Below, one piece after another: positions 12,845 through 25,287 of a DNA stretch of 64,000 nucleotides. The notes beneath the pieces were generated by a model. The model was not told where the DNA came from and searched no databases. It saw only the letters and a program-made list of their open reading frames with translations. The stretch spans positions 1-64,000 of the forward strand of contig JASANC010002037.1 in the NCBI GenBank assembly GCA_030248135.1. Direction: 5' to 3'. Each line of letters begins with the position of its first letter. Position 1 is the stretch's first letter. Source of the DNA: Theristus sp. LFF4_11 (Eukaryota > Nematoda > Chromadorea > Monhysterida > Xyalidae). The translations under genes were made by a program, and so were the position numbers.

Positions 12845-13500
12845 GTTTTTCATTTCTGGACCGATTTCGCCAATTTCCACGGCCGATTCACCCGAAATCG
12901 TCACGATTCGGTATCTAGAATTGCTCACATAAAACAACTAATCCAAAATCCGTGATCAGCGACTGAATTACCTTGGAAAACACCCTTTTCTTGTTGTTCA
13001 CTTCTGAACCGATTTCGCCGATTTCCACGGCCGATTCGCCCGAAATCGTCACGATTCTGTATCTAGAGTTGCTCACATTAAAAACTAATCCAAAATACGT
13101 AATCAGCGCATTGAATTACCCCGGACTACACCAGTTTCTAATTTTTTGTTTTTGGACCGATTTCGCCCATTTCCACGGCCGATTCGCCCGAAATCGTCAC
13201 GATTCAGTATGTAGAGCGCTCACATAAGAAAACTAATTCAAAATTCGTGATCAGCGCATTGAGTTACCCCGGACTACACCAGTTTCTCAGTTTTTGTTTT
13301 TGGACCGATTTCGCCAATGGCAGATTCGCCCAAAATCGTCACGATGCAGTATGTAGCGTTGCTCACATAAGAAAACTAACCCGAAATCCGTGATCAGCGC
13401 ATTGAATTACCCCGGAATACACCACTTTCTCATTTTTTGTTTTTGAACCGATTTCGCCAATTTCCACGGGCGATTTGCCCGAAATCGTCACGACTTTGGT
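12845..13500. repeat. Tandem repeat, unit about 120 bp, five copies
   Basis: Each unit holds CCGATTTCGCCAATTTCCAC, GGCCGATTC(A/G)CCCGAAATCG, TCACGATTC(G/A)GTAT, GCTCACATAA and TCCGTGATCAGCGCATTGA. The same array, with four copies, recurs at 22845-23345. No coding pattern. Confidence 0.85.
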
Positions 13501-14560
13501 TATTTAACAGCTATTCCTTTGATTTTTTTAAAAAATAAAGGTCAAATTCAAACTCTCCGTTGTTGGTTACCCCTAGAAACTTTTTTATTTGTCAAATAAC
13601 GGTTTGTTTCACGCGCAGAAATCGCAAATACACTTCAAAATAAGCCTTTTTCGTAATTTTGTACAAACAAGCTAAATTTTGAGCCTTGGAAAGCATCGGA
13701 GAAAAAAATGAATGCGAAATTTGAAAATCCCAAAGATTTTTACCCTAGAAAATGTTTTTCTCATAACAGTCAGAATTTTCTTTATATCACTGAAACTGCG
13801 TACACATTTGATGACATTGCCGAAAAAAAGGGGTAAACAAGAATAATTTTTTTCACTTTCAGAATTGATAAAATACGCACACAGCGTGTGTAGAAGATCA
13901 CCACGAAAAATTTTCTCGTGCACACAGTATATCTGTGGATTATCTGCCTGTGTGTCGCAGAAAAAATTCTCAGCTCCTTTTATGTTCACATAGCGAGGCA
14001 AAGTAAGTTAGGAATTTACGCGCGAGCGACAGACGGGCCATATTATGCCTGCATCCGCTGTCCGCTCCGCTCCCGCTTCGCTCGCGAATGGGCATGATTA
14101 CTCCTACATGGTAGCTCTGCAAAGTGTCAGAGCAAACAGCACACAATGCCTTTGCCGACAACCAACTGTACATAAATATTTTTTTTGAATGGGTTGCCCA
14201 GTCGCCATGTGGAATGTTTGAAAACGGCAATATTAATATGTTGTTTTTTTTTGTTTTTCTGAGGTGGAGGTAATAATAAACGAGTGGTTGCCCTTTTTTT
14301 GTGGTGTTTCCAAATCGTAAGCAAGTCTGCAGCTTTTTTTCGTAGCATAACATTGTTACTGTCCAAACATAAAGAAAGATTTATGTCAAACGACGAAATG
14401 AGACAAAAACCGTAGCTCCGAGGCAAATCAGAAATATGAATACCAGTCAAAGCAAGAGGGTTGACCAGAAAACAACAAACAAAAGCCAGTTCAGAACTCG
14501 GAACAAAAAAAACACAACAGCTGTGACCTTCATCAGATCATACACAGCAACACGAGCTGA
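12845..14560. repeat. Segmental duplication, copy 1
   Basis: This segment, made of the 120-bp tandem array plus about 1.1 kb of unique-looking sequence, is repeated almost unchanged and in the same orientation at about 22850-24420. A 109-codon minus-strand open frame (13672-14001) persists in both copies but matches nothing I recognise. Confidence 0.85.
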
Positions 14561-15016
14561 AGAAAAACCAAGCAAAAGAGCTGATTTTTGTCAGCTGTTG
14601 TGTTTTGATGGATTCACAAAGGTCAGTCTCATCGCGTTGTTCACATCTCCCGTTCGAACCCAACCCATCTAAGTATGATTCATCTTACGTACAGGCCCGT
14701 GATGTAATGAAAGCATTCGCAGCATACGTGTGTGTATATTTTGTGCTGAATGCCACAAATTCCCACTGGAATACGCTGTGATATTGTTGTTTCAAAAATA
14801 ATGATTTCTTTGTGCGTTTGTTAGTCGACCGATGTAAGCAACATCTGTGTTTGCCTGGTTTTTTCAAGGTCATATGTAAACGATAGTGCAGCGTATTTTT
14901 GTCTTGCCTTTTGTTTTTGTCTGTTGCGACGCTCATATGATTTTATTATCACCACTATGAAAACGAGATCATAACGAGCAGTTGTTTTTGCTGTAAGCGT
15001 TTTCGTTATTTGCAAC

Positions 15017-15180
15017 ATGAGTTTACTAGTTAAGAAACTCAAGGTACGTTGATTTTCAGTTTTTCTGTTTTACACTCCTTGCTTGGACAGACTATATATT
15101 TTCAGCGCAGCTATCAGCGCGCGCAGCGGCAGCTGGAAACATTATGCTGGAGAAACTATGTTTGCGACTTCCCGATTCGT
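15017..15180 (+). CDS. Candidate two-exon coding start, unknown product
   Basis: Exon 15017-15043 (ATG, nine codons, donor AAG|GTACGT) joins in phase 0 to 15106-15180 (acceptor TTTTCAG, 25 codons rich in Arg and Gln, donor CGT|GTAAGA). Splice sites are good and phase is consistent, but no family is recognised and no in-phase continuation was found. It may be the 5' end of the candidate at 15787 or chance. Confidence 0.25.
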
Positions 15181-15786
15181 GTAAGATGCGCAGAACAGTT
15201 GTTTGTTTTGCTTTGATACACAGCAATGTTGGAGATTCAGGCTACTTTTCTATCCATTTTTTTTGCTCCGTTAAAGCATTAGAAGATATAGCATTCAGGG
15301 TACTCCTTACAATGGGTATGTTATATTATGAGCGTGCGAACGATCAAGCAAGTAAAAACAAATGCAGACTAGTTATGCTGAAACTCAGCAAATCTGCAAA
15401 AACTGGCTGAAAAAATAAATGTCAGACGCTAAAATTTCTCACCGTGGACCATGTGGACTTCCTGAGGCGAATTACAGTGAAATTACATTACCACACAGGT
15501 GGTACAGTGAAAAAAACAAGCCTTAGCTTTAGTTGTTTGAGCAACATAAGTTTAACAAGAAAGCAAAACTGAAAGATTGAAACTATTTTCAAACAAAGTC
15601 ACAAACTCAATCAGGTTTGTACGGTTATTTTCTTTCGAAAGTTCCATCTGCTACGTTCTTAGTTGACTGGTTGTTAAATATAAAAGTTTTTGAGCTTATC
15701 ATTTTATTCTTACAACCTTACTCAAAAGCGCAAAAAAACTCTGAATTTCTGATATTTAAAAAACAAGTGATAAAACGTGTGCGAAA

Positions 15787-18700
15787 ATGTGTGACAACAA
15801 AGTGGAAGAAGTACGAACAAGCGATGGCGAAGACAGCAGTCCGTGGATTCCCGGCGTGCTAGGCCAAGAAACCAAGAGACAGGCAATGTTGAGAAAGGCT
15901 GAAAAACTGGTGCTGTAAGTTGAAAATGACCAGCTGTATTTGGTATGTTTTTAATTTTTTTATTTTTTGAAAAGACTGTGAAAAAATTCATGTTTTTATT
16001 TTTATTGAATTAACAAAATTAAAAAAAATCAGCTCACAAAATGGGTCGCGGCTGAGAAGCGTGAGAAAGAAGCGTTGGAAAAATTAGACGCAGAAACAAA
16101 GAGGTACTTGTACAAGTTGTTTCTAAGAAATTATTGTGACTAGCCAATTGACCCGTGCCTACGGCACGGTTAGCTGATAATACAATTATTATTTTTGAAT
16201 GGATTTTGGCTTTTTCAACCGTGCTAAAATGCATTGCATTTTGATTTTGAGCTGCTTTAGTCGTTCGCGTTCAAATGATCAAAAACAATCTTCTGATCCG
16301 GAACACAATCTTTACTGCATTCTCTTTTAAAGTTAAAAACAATCTTTTTAAATCACCAATGGTTAATTGCTGTTCCCGTTAAAAATATGTAAAACGATTT
16401 TAAAGTTAGTTGAATTGAAACGACAAAAAGTAACATTTTATAAAAATCGTTTTTGAATGTAATGTAATTTTAATTTTGAAATTTTGGTTTTGAAATTGAC
16501 ACATTTCTAATTAAACCCGCGTGTTAAAAACAAATTTAAAATGCGAAGTTTATAATTTTGCTGACATGTTTTTTACCCGTTCACCCTGCTCCAAGCCAAT
16601 CCTTTTTTGTACAGTGACAATACAAAAAAGTTAACAAAAAATGTAAAAAAATGACGTTTAAATAAAAAAACATTTAAAAAAACTGTTTTTATACCTTAAC
16701 GTATACCCTAACACATAAGCCAAGCCTTTTCGCAAAGTGAAAATGAACAAATAACTGCTTTGAAAGCCATCTTGCTTTCTAATCAGATTTTTAGTTTATC
16801 ACGCACTTCATTAACAAACCCCGTTTATTTGATTTTGCAGTTAATTTTTTTAGTTGAGTTGTTTAGATAAAACTTTTCTGTTTTTGAAAAAGTCTTAAGC
16901 AATAACTTTTCAACATTTTTCTGTTTTTGAAAACGTTCTCATGCAATAACTGTTTAACCAAATGATAATGAAAAATATTGTCTTGAAAGCAAAGTGCAAT
17001 GTGCACTTTCAATTTCGATGTCGTTTTGCAACCTGATTAAAAAAACAATTGCAATGATTCTTCACAGTTGGTTTTCTTTCATCTTTCGCTTTCGGTCAGT
17101 TTGAACAGCAACAGTTGCCATTAATTGTCGATCGTACTTTTCAACATTTTTCTGTTTTTGAAAACGTTCTCATGCAATAACTGTTTAACCAAATGATAAT
17201 GAAAAATATTGTCTTGAAAGCAAAGTGCAATGTGCACTTTCAATTTCGATGTCGTTTTGCAACCTGATTAAAAAAAACAATTGCAATGATTCTTCATAGT
17301 TGGTTTTCTTTCATCTTTCGCTTTCGGTCAGTTTGAACAGCAACAGTTGCCATTAATTGTCGATCGTATGTTAAGGCGCTGTCGCGGATGACCAAAGGGT
17401 ATCATGATGACTGCGCAGTACAGAGTAACGTTTTTGAGAAAATGATTTGCAGTACAGAGTAACGTTTTTGAGAAAATGATTTGCATTATTAATAGTAGGT
17501 TAAGAAATTGAGATTTAGCTGTTTTAAATGGCAAAAATAAGCGCCAATTCAAATTGCAAAAAAGTGACACGGACACCACTATTATCTTAGTATATATACT
17601 AGCCAATGGACCCGAGCTTAATCAATGCCAAGCTTTTTGGTGAAGTGGCATTGAATTTAAAAGAAAAAACAGTAACGTTTACAGAATAACCAATCTGACG
17701 AAAATTTACCTTGTGCTGCCGTGAAGCCGCCTACATTACAATATTTTTTAATGTATTTAAATAAATAAAAAATTCGAAGTTTATGATTTTGCTATTTTTA
17801 CCCGTTCACCGTAACCTAAGGCAAGCCTTTTTGTACGTAAAGTAAAATTGAATAAAAAAATGTAAAAATTAACGTTTTTTCAATTACTCGGTTTAAAATG
17901 CTAATGCTTCTTTTACCCGTTTACCGTAACATAAGCGAAGCCTTTTCTGTAAAGTGAAAATTCGAAGTTTATGATTTTGCTATTTTTACCCTTTCACCCT
18001 AACCTAAGTCAAGCCTTTTTGTTAGTAAAGTAAAGCTGAATAAAAAGTATAAAAATGTACGTTTTTTCAATTACCCTTTTTAAAAAGCTAATGTTTCAAT
18101 TACCCGTTTATCCTAACATAAGCGAAGCCTTTTTTGTAAAGTGAAAATGCGAAGTTTATGATTTTGCTATTTTTACCCGTTCACCCCAACCTAAGTCAAG
18201 CCTTTTTTGTAAGTGAAGTAAGATCGAATAAAAAGTATAAAAATTAACGTTTTTTCAATTACCCGTTTTAAAAAGCTAAAGTTTCTTTTACCCGTTTACC
18301 CTGACATAAGCGAAGCCTTTTTTGTAAAAACTGCGAAGTTTATGATTTTGCTATTTTTACCCGTTCACCCTAACCTAAGTCAAGCCTTTTTGTAAGTGAA
18401 GTAAGATCGATTTTACCCGTTTACCTAAGCCAAGCCTTTTTTGTAAAGTGAAAATGCTAAGTTTATGATTTTGCTATTTTTACCTGTTCATCCTAACCTA
18501 AGTCAAGCCTTTTTGTAAGTGAAGTATGTCCGAATAAAAAGTATAAAAATTAACGTTTTTTAATTACCCGTTTTAAAAAGCGAATGCTTCTTTTACCCGC
18601 TTACCCTAACATAAGCCAAGCCGTTTTTGCAGAGTGAAAATGCGAAGTTTATAATTTTGCTATTTTTGCTTGTTCACCCTAACCTAAGTCAAACCGTTTT

Positions 18701-21700
18701 GTAAGTGAAGTAAAAATAAAAATATAAAAAACAACGTTTTTTTGATTACACGTTTCAAAAAGCTAATGCTTCTTTTACCCGCTTACCCTAACATAAGCCA
18801 AGCCTTTCTTGTAAAGTGAAAATGAATAGCAGAAACAAAAAAGTGACGTTTTTAAGTCTCGTTTTACAGTAATTGTTCTTTTTACCCGTTTACTCTAACA
18901 TAACCCAAGCCTTTTGCAAAATGGAAATGAATGGTAAATATAGATACCATAGCGACCCAACTAAAAACTAACTTTTTTGAAAGACATGAACAGCAACAAT
19001 TGCCGTTTGCCCATCGTACGTTACGTTGAAATTATCGCTCATAACCGTGGAGTATCAATTTGAAAAGAGTAGTATCATGATGACTTTCAGCTATGAAGAG
19101 CGGCGCTTTGTGTAAACAATTTCAAGTGATATCAAAAATAGATAAAGATTGAGATTGAGATGAAGCTTTCTTAAATGGCAAAAATAGCAAAAAATGGGCG
19201 CCAATTCAAAAGTGTGACGGACAGACAGACAAATTGTAAATTTAGTAGTAATAGATATAATATATATAATATATATATATAGACTAGCAAATTGACCCGT
19301 GCCTACGGCCCGGGTAAGGAATGTTTGCAATTTTGTTAATGTAAGAGTGCACCCGTGGATATTAATTTGCTACATTTATTTGCTTCTATTTTCCTGAAAT
19401 TGGAAACTATTTCAGTTAGAAACGATTTTGAATCATTTTTTCATACCTATTAAACTCGTTGATACCGAAAATTGATTGGAGCAAGTTGTTTCCATTTTAT
19501 TTTCATCTCGAACCCCCCCCCCCCCGCCTGATTCTTAAACACCCAAAAAAATCTTTGTTTTCAAAAGCTTTCAAACTCGATTTCGATTCTACGTCATTTT
19601 TATAATCCTGTTTCGGTAATGTCCAATCATGTCAGTCATAACTAACATGATTTAGTAACCGTTGTTAATTGGCTGCGTAGACTGTTTGGCTAATAACCTA
19701 TACCAATGATTTCACCATCGTTCAGTTTTAATGTTTTAATCGTTTTTTTTTCAAAAACACTGTTTTGCTATTTTGCATAATGTTCTTTGATCAGCAACTC
19801 AATCAAGTCGTTGCAGTTCAAATATTTAAAAGCAACCTTTGTCAATGATCAATTGCCGTTCCCATTAAAAATATTAAAAGAAATTTTGTAGTTAATTGAA
19901 TGGAAAAGACAAAAATGTAACGTTTTATAATACTCGTTTTTGAAAGTCATTTTTATAACCCTGTTTTGCTAATTTCCAACCTTGTTGTCCATCATAACTA
20001 ACTTGATTGGCTGTGCAGACATGTTTCAATCAACAAAATATTGTTTTGCTATTTTGCATAATGTTTGATCAGCAACTCAATCAACTGTCATTCCAGTTCA
20101 AATAATTAAAAGCAACCTAACGATAACGATCAATTGCCGTTTCCCGTTCAAAATATGAATTTTTTTGAAGTTATTTGAATGAAAAAGACAAAAAAGTAAC
20201 GTTTTATGATGCAGGAATCGTTTTTGAAAGCGGCACATTTTTAATGAAACCCACGTATTGAAAACAAACTGAAATTCGAAGTTTACAATGTTGCTGCGGA
20301 GTTTTTCTTTTGCTGCCAGTCTTTTTTTGTACAGTGAAAGAGACGTTATTTTTTAATACCCACTTAAACCATTGTTTTTACCCGTTTACCTTATCTGCTA
20401 ATCCTTTTTGTAAAGTGAAAATGAAGGAGAAAACAAAAAACAACACCCATTTAAATAACCATGCAGTTTTAATTTTCCGCTTTTTTATTTGGCACTTTTT
20501 TATTTAAACATTGAAAAAAATGTCAAACTTCCAAATTTCAAATTTCCAAATAAACGCTTTAAAAGCCATTTCACTTTTGCTTTCTAACAGTCGGAGCATT
20601 TTAGGTAATCACGCATTTCATTAAAAGTCTGTTTTTTATTTCGCTGTTAATTTTTAGGCAACATAAGTTGACTTCTTTAAATATAACTTTTGTGTTTCAG
20701 AAGAAGCCAGTTCGAAGCAATAAATATCTAACTCTTACATAAGCCGAAACTTTTCAACCAAATAATAATAAAAATGTGTTCTTGAAAGCAAAGTGCAATG
20801 TGCAAATGCAATGCCGATGTCGATGTCGTTTTGCAATCTGATTTTGCATTTCAAAAACAAACGCATAACAATCTTCGTAGCTGTTTTGTTTCAAATTTCG
20901 CTTTCGGTCATCAAGTTTTGAATAGCAACAATCGCCAGTATTTGTCAATCGTATGTAAGGCTGTCGCTGATGACCAAAGAGTATCATGATGACTTCGCAG
21001 TGAAGAGTGACGTTCTTGAAAAAATAATTGGCATTGATATTAAGTAAAGAGGTTTGAGTTTTTTTTAAATAGCAAAAATGGGCGCCAATTCAAATTGCAA
21101 AAAAGTGCCACGCCATGCAGCTACTATCTTAGTATTATAGATAGAAGATAGATAGACTAGCCAATTGACCCGAGCGTATGTGGCTTAATCAATGCCAAGC
21201 CTTTTTGGTGAAGTAGCATTGAATTAAAAAGAAAAAAACAGTAACGTTTACTGAATAACCAATCTGAAAAAAATTTACTTTGTGCTGCCGTGAAGCCGCC
21301 TACAATACAATATTTTTTATTGTATTTAAATGAATAAAAAATGCGAAGTTTATGAGTTTGTTATTTTTACCCATTCACCCTAACCTAAGGCAAGCCTTTT
21401 TGTATGTGAAGTAAGATTGAATAAAAAACATAAAAATTAACGTTTTTTAATTACCCGTTTAAAAAAGCTAATGCTTCATTTACCCGTTTACCTTAGCCAA
21501 CCCTTTTTTGTAAAGTGAAAATGCGAAGTTTATGATTTTGCTATTTTTACCCGTTCACCCTGACCGTCAAGCCTTTTTGTAAGTTAAGTAAGATTGAATA
21601 AAAAATTTAAAAATTAACGTTTTATTCAATTACCCGTTTTAAAAAATTTTTTTTTCCGAAACAAGCCTTTTTTGTAAAGTGAAAATGAATAGAAGAAACA

Positions 21701-24700
21701 AAAAAATTAACGTTTTATTCAATTTTGCAGTCTTTGTTTTTCTTCCCACCATAACAAAGTTGTATGGTAAAGGGGAGGTGGTGTTACCAACAAGTTTTTT
21801 AAATGAAGTAAAATTGATAAAAATATAAAAATTAACGGTTTTTTTATGCGTTTTAATAAGATAATCTTCTTTTACCCGTTCACCCTAACATAAGTCAAGC
21901 CTTTTTTGTAAAGTGAAGTAAAATTGAATAGAAAAACAAAAACAGTAACGTTTTTAATTTACCCGTTTTAAAAACTAATGCTTCTTTTACCCGTTTACCC
22001 TAACATAAGCCAAGCATCTTTTATAAAGCGAAAATGCGAGGTTTGTGATTTTGCTATTTTTACCCGTTCACCGTAACCTAAGTCAAGCCTTTTTGTAAGT
22101 GAAGTAAAATTGAATAAAAATATAAAAATTAACGTTTTTTTAATTACCCGTTTTAAAAAGCTTATGCTTTTTACCCGTTTACCTAAGCCAAGCCTTTTTT
22201 GTAAAGTGAAAATGAATAGAAGAAACAAAAAAGTGACGTTTTTAAGTTTCGTTTTGCAGTCATTGCTTCTTTTTACCCGTTTACCCTAACATAACCCAAG
22301 CCTTTTGCAAAGTGAAAATGAATGGTAAATACCATTGCGACCCAATTGAAAATATCTTACTTTTTTCAAAGACGGTTTTGTCACATCTTTCGCAGTCGCT
22401 CGTCAAGTTTTGAGTAGCAACAATTGCTATTTGCCAACTGTAGCCATAACCGTAGAGTATCAACTTGAAAAGAGTATCATGATGACTTTCAGCTATGAAG
22501 AGCGGCGTTTTGATTAAACAATTTGAAGTGATATTAAAAATAGATAAAGATTGAGATTGAGATTGAGATAATGCTTTCTTAAATAGCAAAAATGGGCGCC
22601 AATTCAAAAGTGTGACGGACAGACAAATTGTAAATTTAGTAGTAGTAGTTAAACAGCGTTAAAAACTCAGCTTGTCGAAAAGTTTGCGAATTATGCTTCA
22701 ACAACTGTTTTTTTCAGAGCACGGGGGCTCGAAAATTACCTGGATAATGCGGAAAAAAAATCGACGAATACAAAGAGCAACTCTAAGACGAAAAGGTAAA
22801 TGAAAAAACGTAGATGGATTTTTTTTGTTTGCCTACTCATGGTCTCATTACCGATTTCGCCAATTTCCACGGCCGATTCACCCGAAATCGTCACGATTTC
22901 GGTATCTAGAATTGCTCACATAAAACAACTAATCCAAAATCCGTGATCAGCGCACTGAATTACCTTGGAAAACACCCTTTTCTTGTTGTTCACTTCTGAA
23001 CCGATTTCGCCTATTTCCACGGCCGATTCGCCCGAAATCGTCACGATTCAGTATCTAGAGTTGCTCACATTAAAAACTAATCCAAAATACGTAATCAGCG
23101 CATTGAATTACCCCGGTCTACACCAGTTTCTAATTTTTTGTTTTTGGACCGATTTCGCCCATTTCCACGGCCGATTCGCCCGAAATCGTCACGATTCAGT
23201 ATGTAGCGTTGCTCACATAAGAAAACTAACCCGAAATCCGTGATCAGCGCATTGAATTACCCCGCAATACACCACTTTCTCATTTTTTGTTTTTGAACCG
23301 ATTTCGCCAATTTCCACGGGCGATTTGCCCGAAATCGTCACGACTTTGGTTATTTAACAGCTATTCCTTTGATTTTTTTAAAAATAAAGGTCAAATTCAA
23401 ACTCTCCGTTGTTGGTTACCCCTAGAAACTTTTTTACTTGTCAAATAACGGTTTGTTTCACGCGCAGAAATCGCAAATACACTTCAAAATAAGCCTTTTT
23501 CGTAATTTTGTACAAACAAGCTAAATTTTGAGCCTTGGGAAGCATCGGAGAAAAAAATGAATGCGAAATTTGAAAATCCCAAAGATTTTTACCCTAGAAA
23601 ATGTTTTTCTCATAACAGTCAGAATTTTCTTTATATCACTGAAACTGCGTACACATTTGATGACATTGCCGAAAATAAGGGGTAAACAAGAATAATTTTT
23701 TTCACTTTCAGAATTGATAAAATACGCACACAGCGTGTGTAGAAGATCACCACGAAAAAATTTCTCGTGCACACAGTGTATCTGTGGATTATCTGCCTGT
23801 GTGTCGCAGAAAAAATTCTCAACTCCTTTTATGTTCACATAGCGAGGCAAAGTAAGTTAGGAATTTACGCGCGAGCGACAGACGGGCCATATTATGCCCG
23901 CATCCGCTGTCCGCTCCGCTCCCGCTTCGCTCGCGAATGGGCATGATTACTCCTACATGGTAGCTCTGCAAAGTGTCAGAGCAAACAGCACACAATGCCT
24001 TTGCCAGGACAACCAACTGTACATAAATATTTTTTTTGAATGGGTTGCCCAGTCGCCATGTGGAATGTTTGAAAACGGCAATATTAATATGTTGTTTTTT
24101 TTGTTTTTCTGAGGTGGAGGTATTAAATAAACGAGTGGTTGCCCTTTTTTGTGGTGTTTCCAAATCGTAAGCAAGTCTGCAGTTTTTTTTCGTAGCATAA
24201 CATTGTTACAGTTCAAACATAAAGAAAGATTTGTGTCAAACGACGAAATGAGACAAAAACCGTAGCTCCGAGGCAAATCAGAAATACGAATACCAGTCAA
24301 AGCAAGAGGGTTGACCAGAAAACAACGTACAAAAGACAGTTCAGAACTCGGAACAAAAAAAACAACAGCTGTGACCTTCATCAGATCATACACAGCAACA
24401 CGAACTGAAGAAAAAACCAAGACGTGTTTCTTTTGGATGAATGTGAATTTCCAGCTCCCTTTTCATGCCAAAAAGAAAGGGTTGAAAACTGCGAAATTCA
24501 GATTTTTTTTATTCAACAGCTCAAAATGCATTTTTTGTTTGACGACGACGACGACGTCTTTGCTTAATTTTTGCGTGTGAACTGAAAGACAAAAGCCTGA
24601 AATGAGTGCGCTGCGTAGCCAGCTGAAGTGGGTTTCATTCCTAGCTGACCGATCGACATGCGTCTGCAATTAAAAAAAATGCGGCCCGACTTCGCGGACG

Positions 24701-25287
24701 ACGACGACACGACGACGACTGCTTTCATCTTTCATTTTCACCATTTTCAAGTTGTTTTTTGGTAAGCTGCTGTGTTCATTTACTTGGTGCACGCAGCAAA
24801 CCATACACAGCGCACTACTATCAGGCTTTTGTCTTTCAGTACACACGCAAAAATCAAGCGACGACGTCGTCGTCGTCATCAAACAAAAAACGCATTTTGA
24901 GCTGTTGATTAAAAAATTCTGAATTTTGCAGTCTCTAACATTTTCAGTTTATTTTTAGCATGAAAAGGGTGCTGGAAATGCACACTCATTCAAAAGAAAC
25001 ACGTTTCAATAGAATCCAGATCCACGAAAAAAGGAGGGTGCGGAGTGTGAGCAGCCTCCCCTCGGCCGACCAATCAGCTGATTCCACATATTGAGTTCGG
25101 CTGTAGCTGGTTGGCTGGAATAACGAATCACCATGCTCAATTCAAATACAATTAGCGCATAAACTCTGTTTATAGTCAGTAACATTTACAGTTACAGTTA
25201 CAGTTATTACTGAGTTATTGTTATTGAGTTTTATTTTTTCTGCTCAGGATGTGCTATGTGCGGGCGGAGTTTTATGAACCTGCAGAG
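15787..25287 (+). CDS. Candidate charged, coiled-coil-like exons, unknown product
   Basis: Possible exons: 15787 to about 15906 or 15914 (ATG; acidic start, then a Lys/Arg/Gln-rich stretch), 16033-16103 (Lys/Glu-rich, helix-forming, frame TKWVAAEKREKEALEKL), 22718-22795 (phase fits the preceding AG donor; ends AAAAG|GTAAAT) and 25248-25287 (phase fits). The strong first donor CT|GTAAGT gives the wrong phase for the second exon; the weaker CTG|GTGCTG fits. If real, the 6.6-kb intron between the second and third exons holds the whole Helitron array. No function can be assigned. Confidence 0.25.
16905..17370. repeat. Direct duplication of about 230 bp
   Basis: The segment starting with CAACATTTTTCTGTTTTTGA at about 16910 recurs at about 17143 almost base for base, ending in both cases with TGCCATTAATTGTCGATCGTA. 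The near-identity points to a recent local duplication inside the Helitron-like unit. Confidence 0.8.
17770..18940. repeat. Tandem repeats with CCCTAACMTAAG boxes, block 1
   Basis: About seven units of roughly 170-190 bp. Each contains two related half-units: TTTTACCCGTTTACCCTAAC followed by ATAAGCCAAGCCTTTTTTG, and ACCCGTTCACCCTAACCTAA followed by GTCAAGCCTTTTTGTAAGTG. The runs of CCCTAAC look telomere-like but are spaced and diverged. Confidence 0.8.
19284..22640 (-). mobile_element. Helitron-like array, second pair of units
   Basis: Units 19284-21156 and 21157 to about 22640 repeat the order of the first pair: an element with a CCGTGCC...GGC hairpin next to CTAG, then one starting CTAGCCAATTGACCCGAGC with the same internal CTTAATCAATGCCAAGC box. 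Both again follow an A and microsatellite TA/GATA sequence. This makes an A-B-A-B arrangement over 6.5 kb. Confidence 0.6.
21340..22320. repeat. Tandem repeats with CCCTAACMTAAG boxes, block 2
   Basis: Same repeat family as 17770-18940, about six diverged units in the second B-type Helitron-like unit. Confidence 0.75.
22850..24420. repeat. Segmental duplication, copy 2
   Basis: Direct-orientation copy of 12845-14560, with one tandem unit fewer and few substitutions over the rest. It ends exactly where a fold-back element (about 24420-25010) begins, whereas copy 1 continues beyond that point. Confidence 0.85.
24420..25010. mobile_element. Fold-back element with long inverted repeats and (GAC)n
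   Basis: Left arm starts ACGTGTTTCTTTTGGATGAA; right arm ends TTCAAAAGAAACACGT. Arms of about 170-190 bp are imperfectly inverted. Both carry a GACGACGAC / GTCGTCGTC run beside TGCATTTTTTGTTTGA, and a further GACGACGACGAC block sits centrally near 24700. No coding. Confidence 0.65.

Larger units (their letters stand above)
16140..19283 (-). mobile_element. Helitron-like array, first pair of units
   Basis: Two consecutive units, 16140-17598 and 17599-19283, both with their 3' CTAG on the left (minus orientation) and A before CTAG. Unit one has the perfect hairpin CCGTGCCGTAGGCACGG (16153-16169). In unit two the hairpin has decayed. Unit two contains a tandem array of ACCCGTTYACCC / AAGCCAAGCCTTTTTTG boxes. 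No Rep-helicase coding was seen, so these are non-autonomous. Confidence 0.6.

Noticed and set aside
12845..13500. Regularly spaced repeats resembling a CRISPR array
   Set aside because: Units are about 120 bp, diverged, without unique spacers, in an intron-rich animal genome. It is an ordinary tandem repeat.
13672..14001. 109-codon minus-strand open frame conserved at 23521-23850
   Set aside because: Conservation follows from the whole segment being duplicated. No start context, splice sites or family motif were seen.
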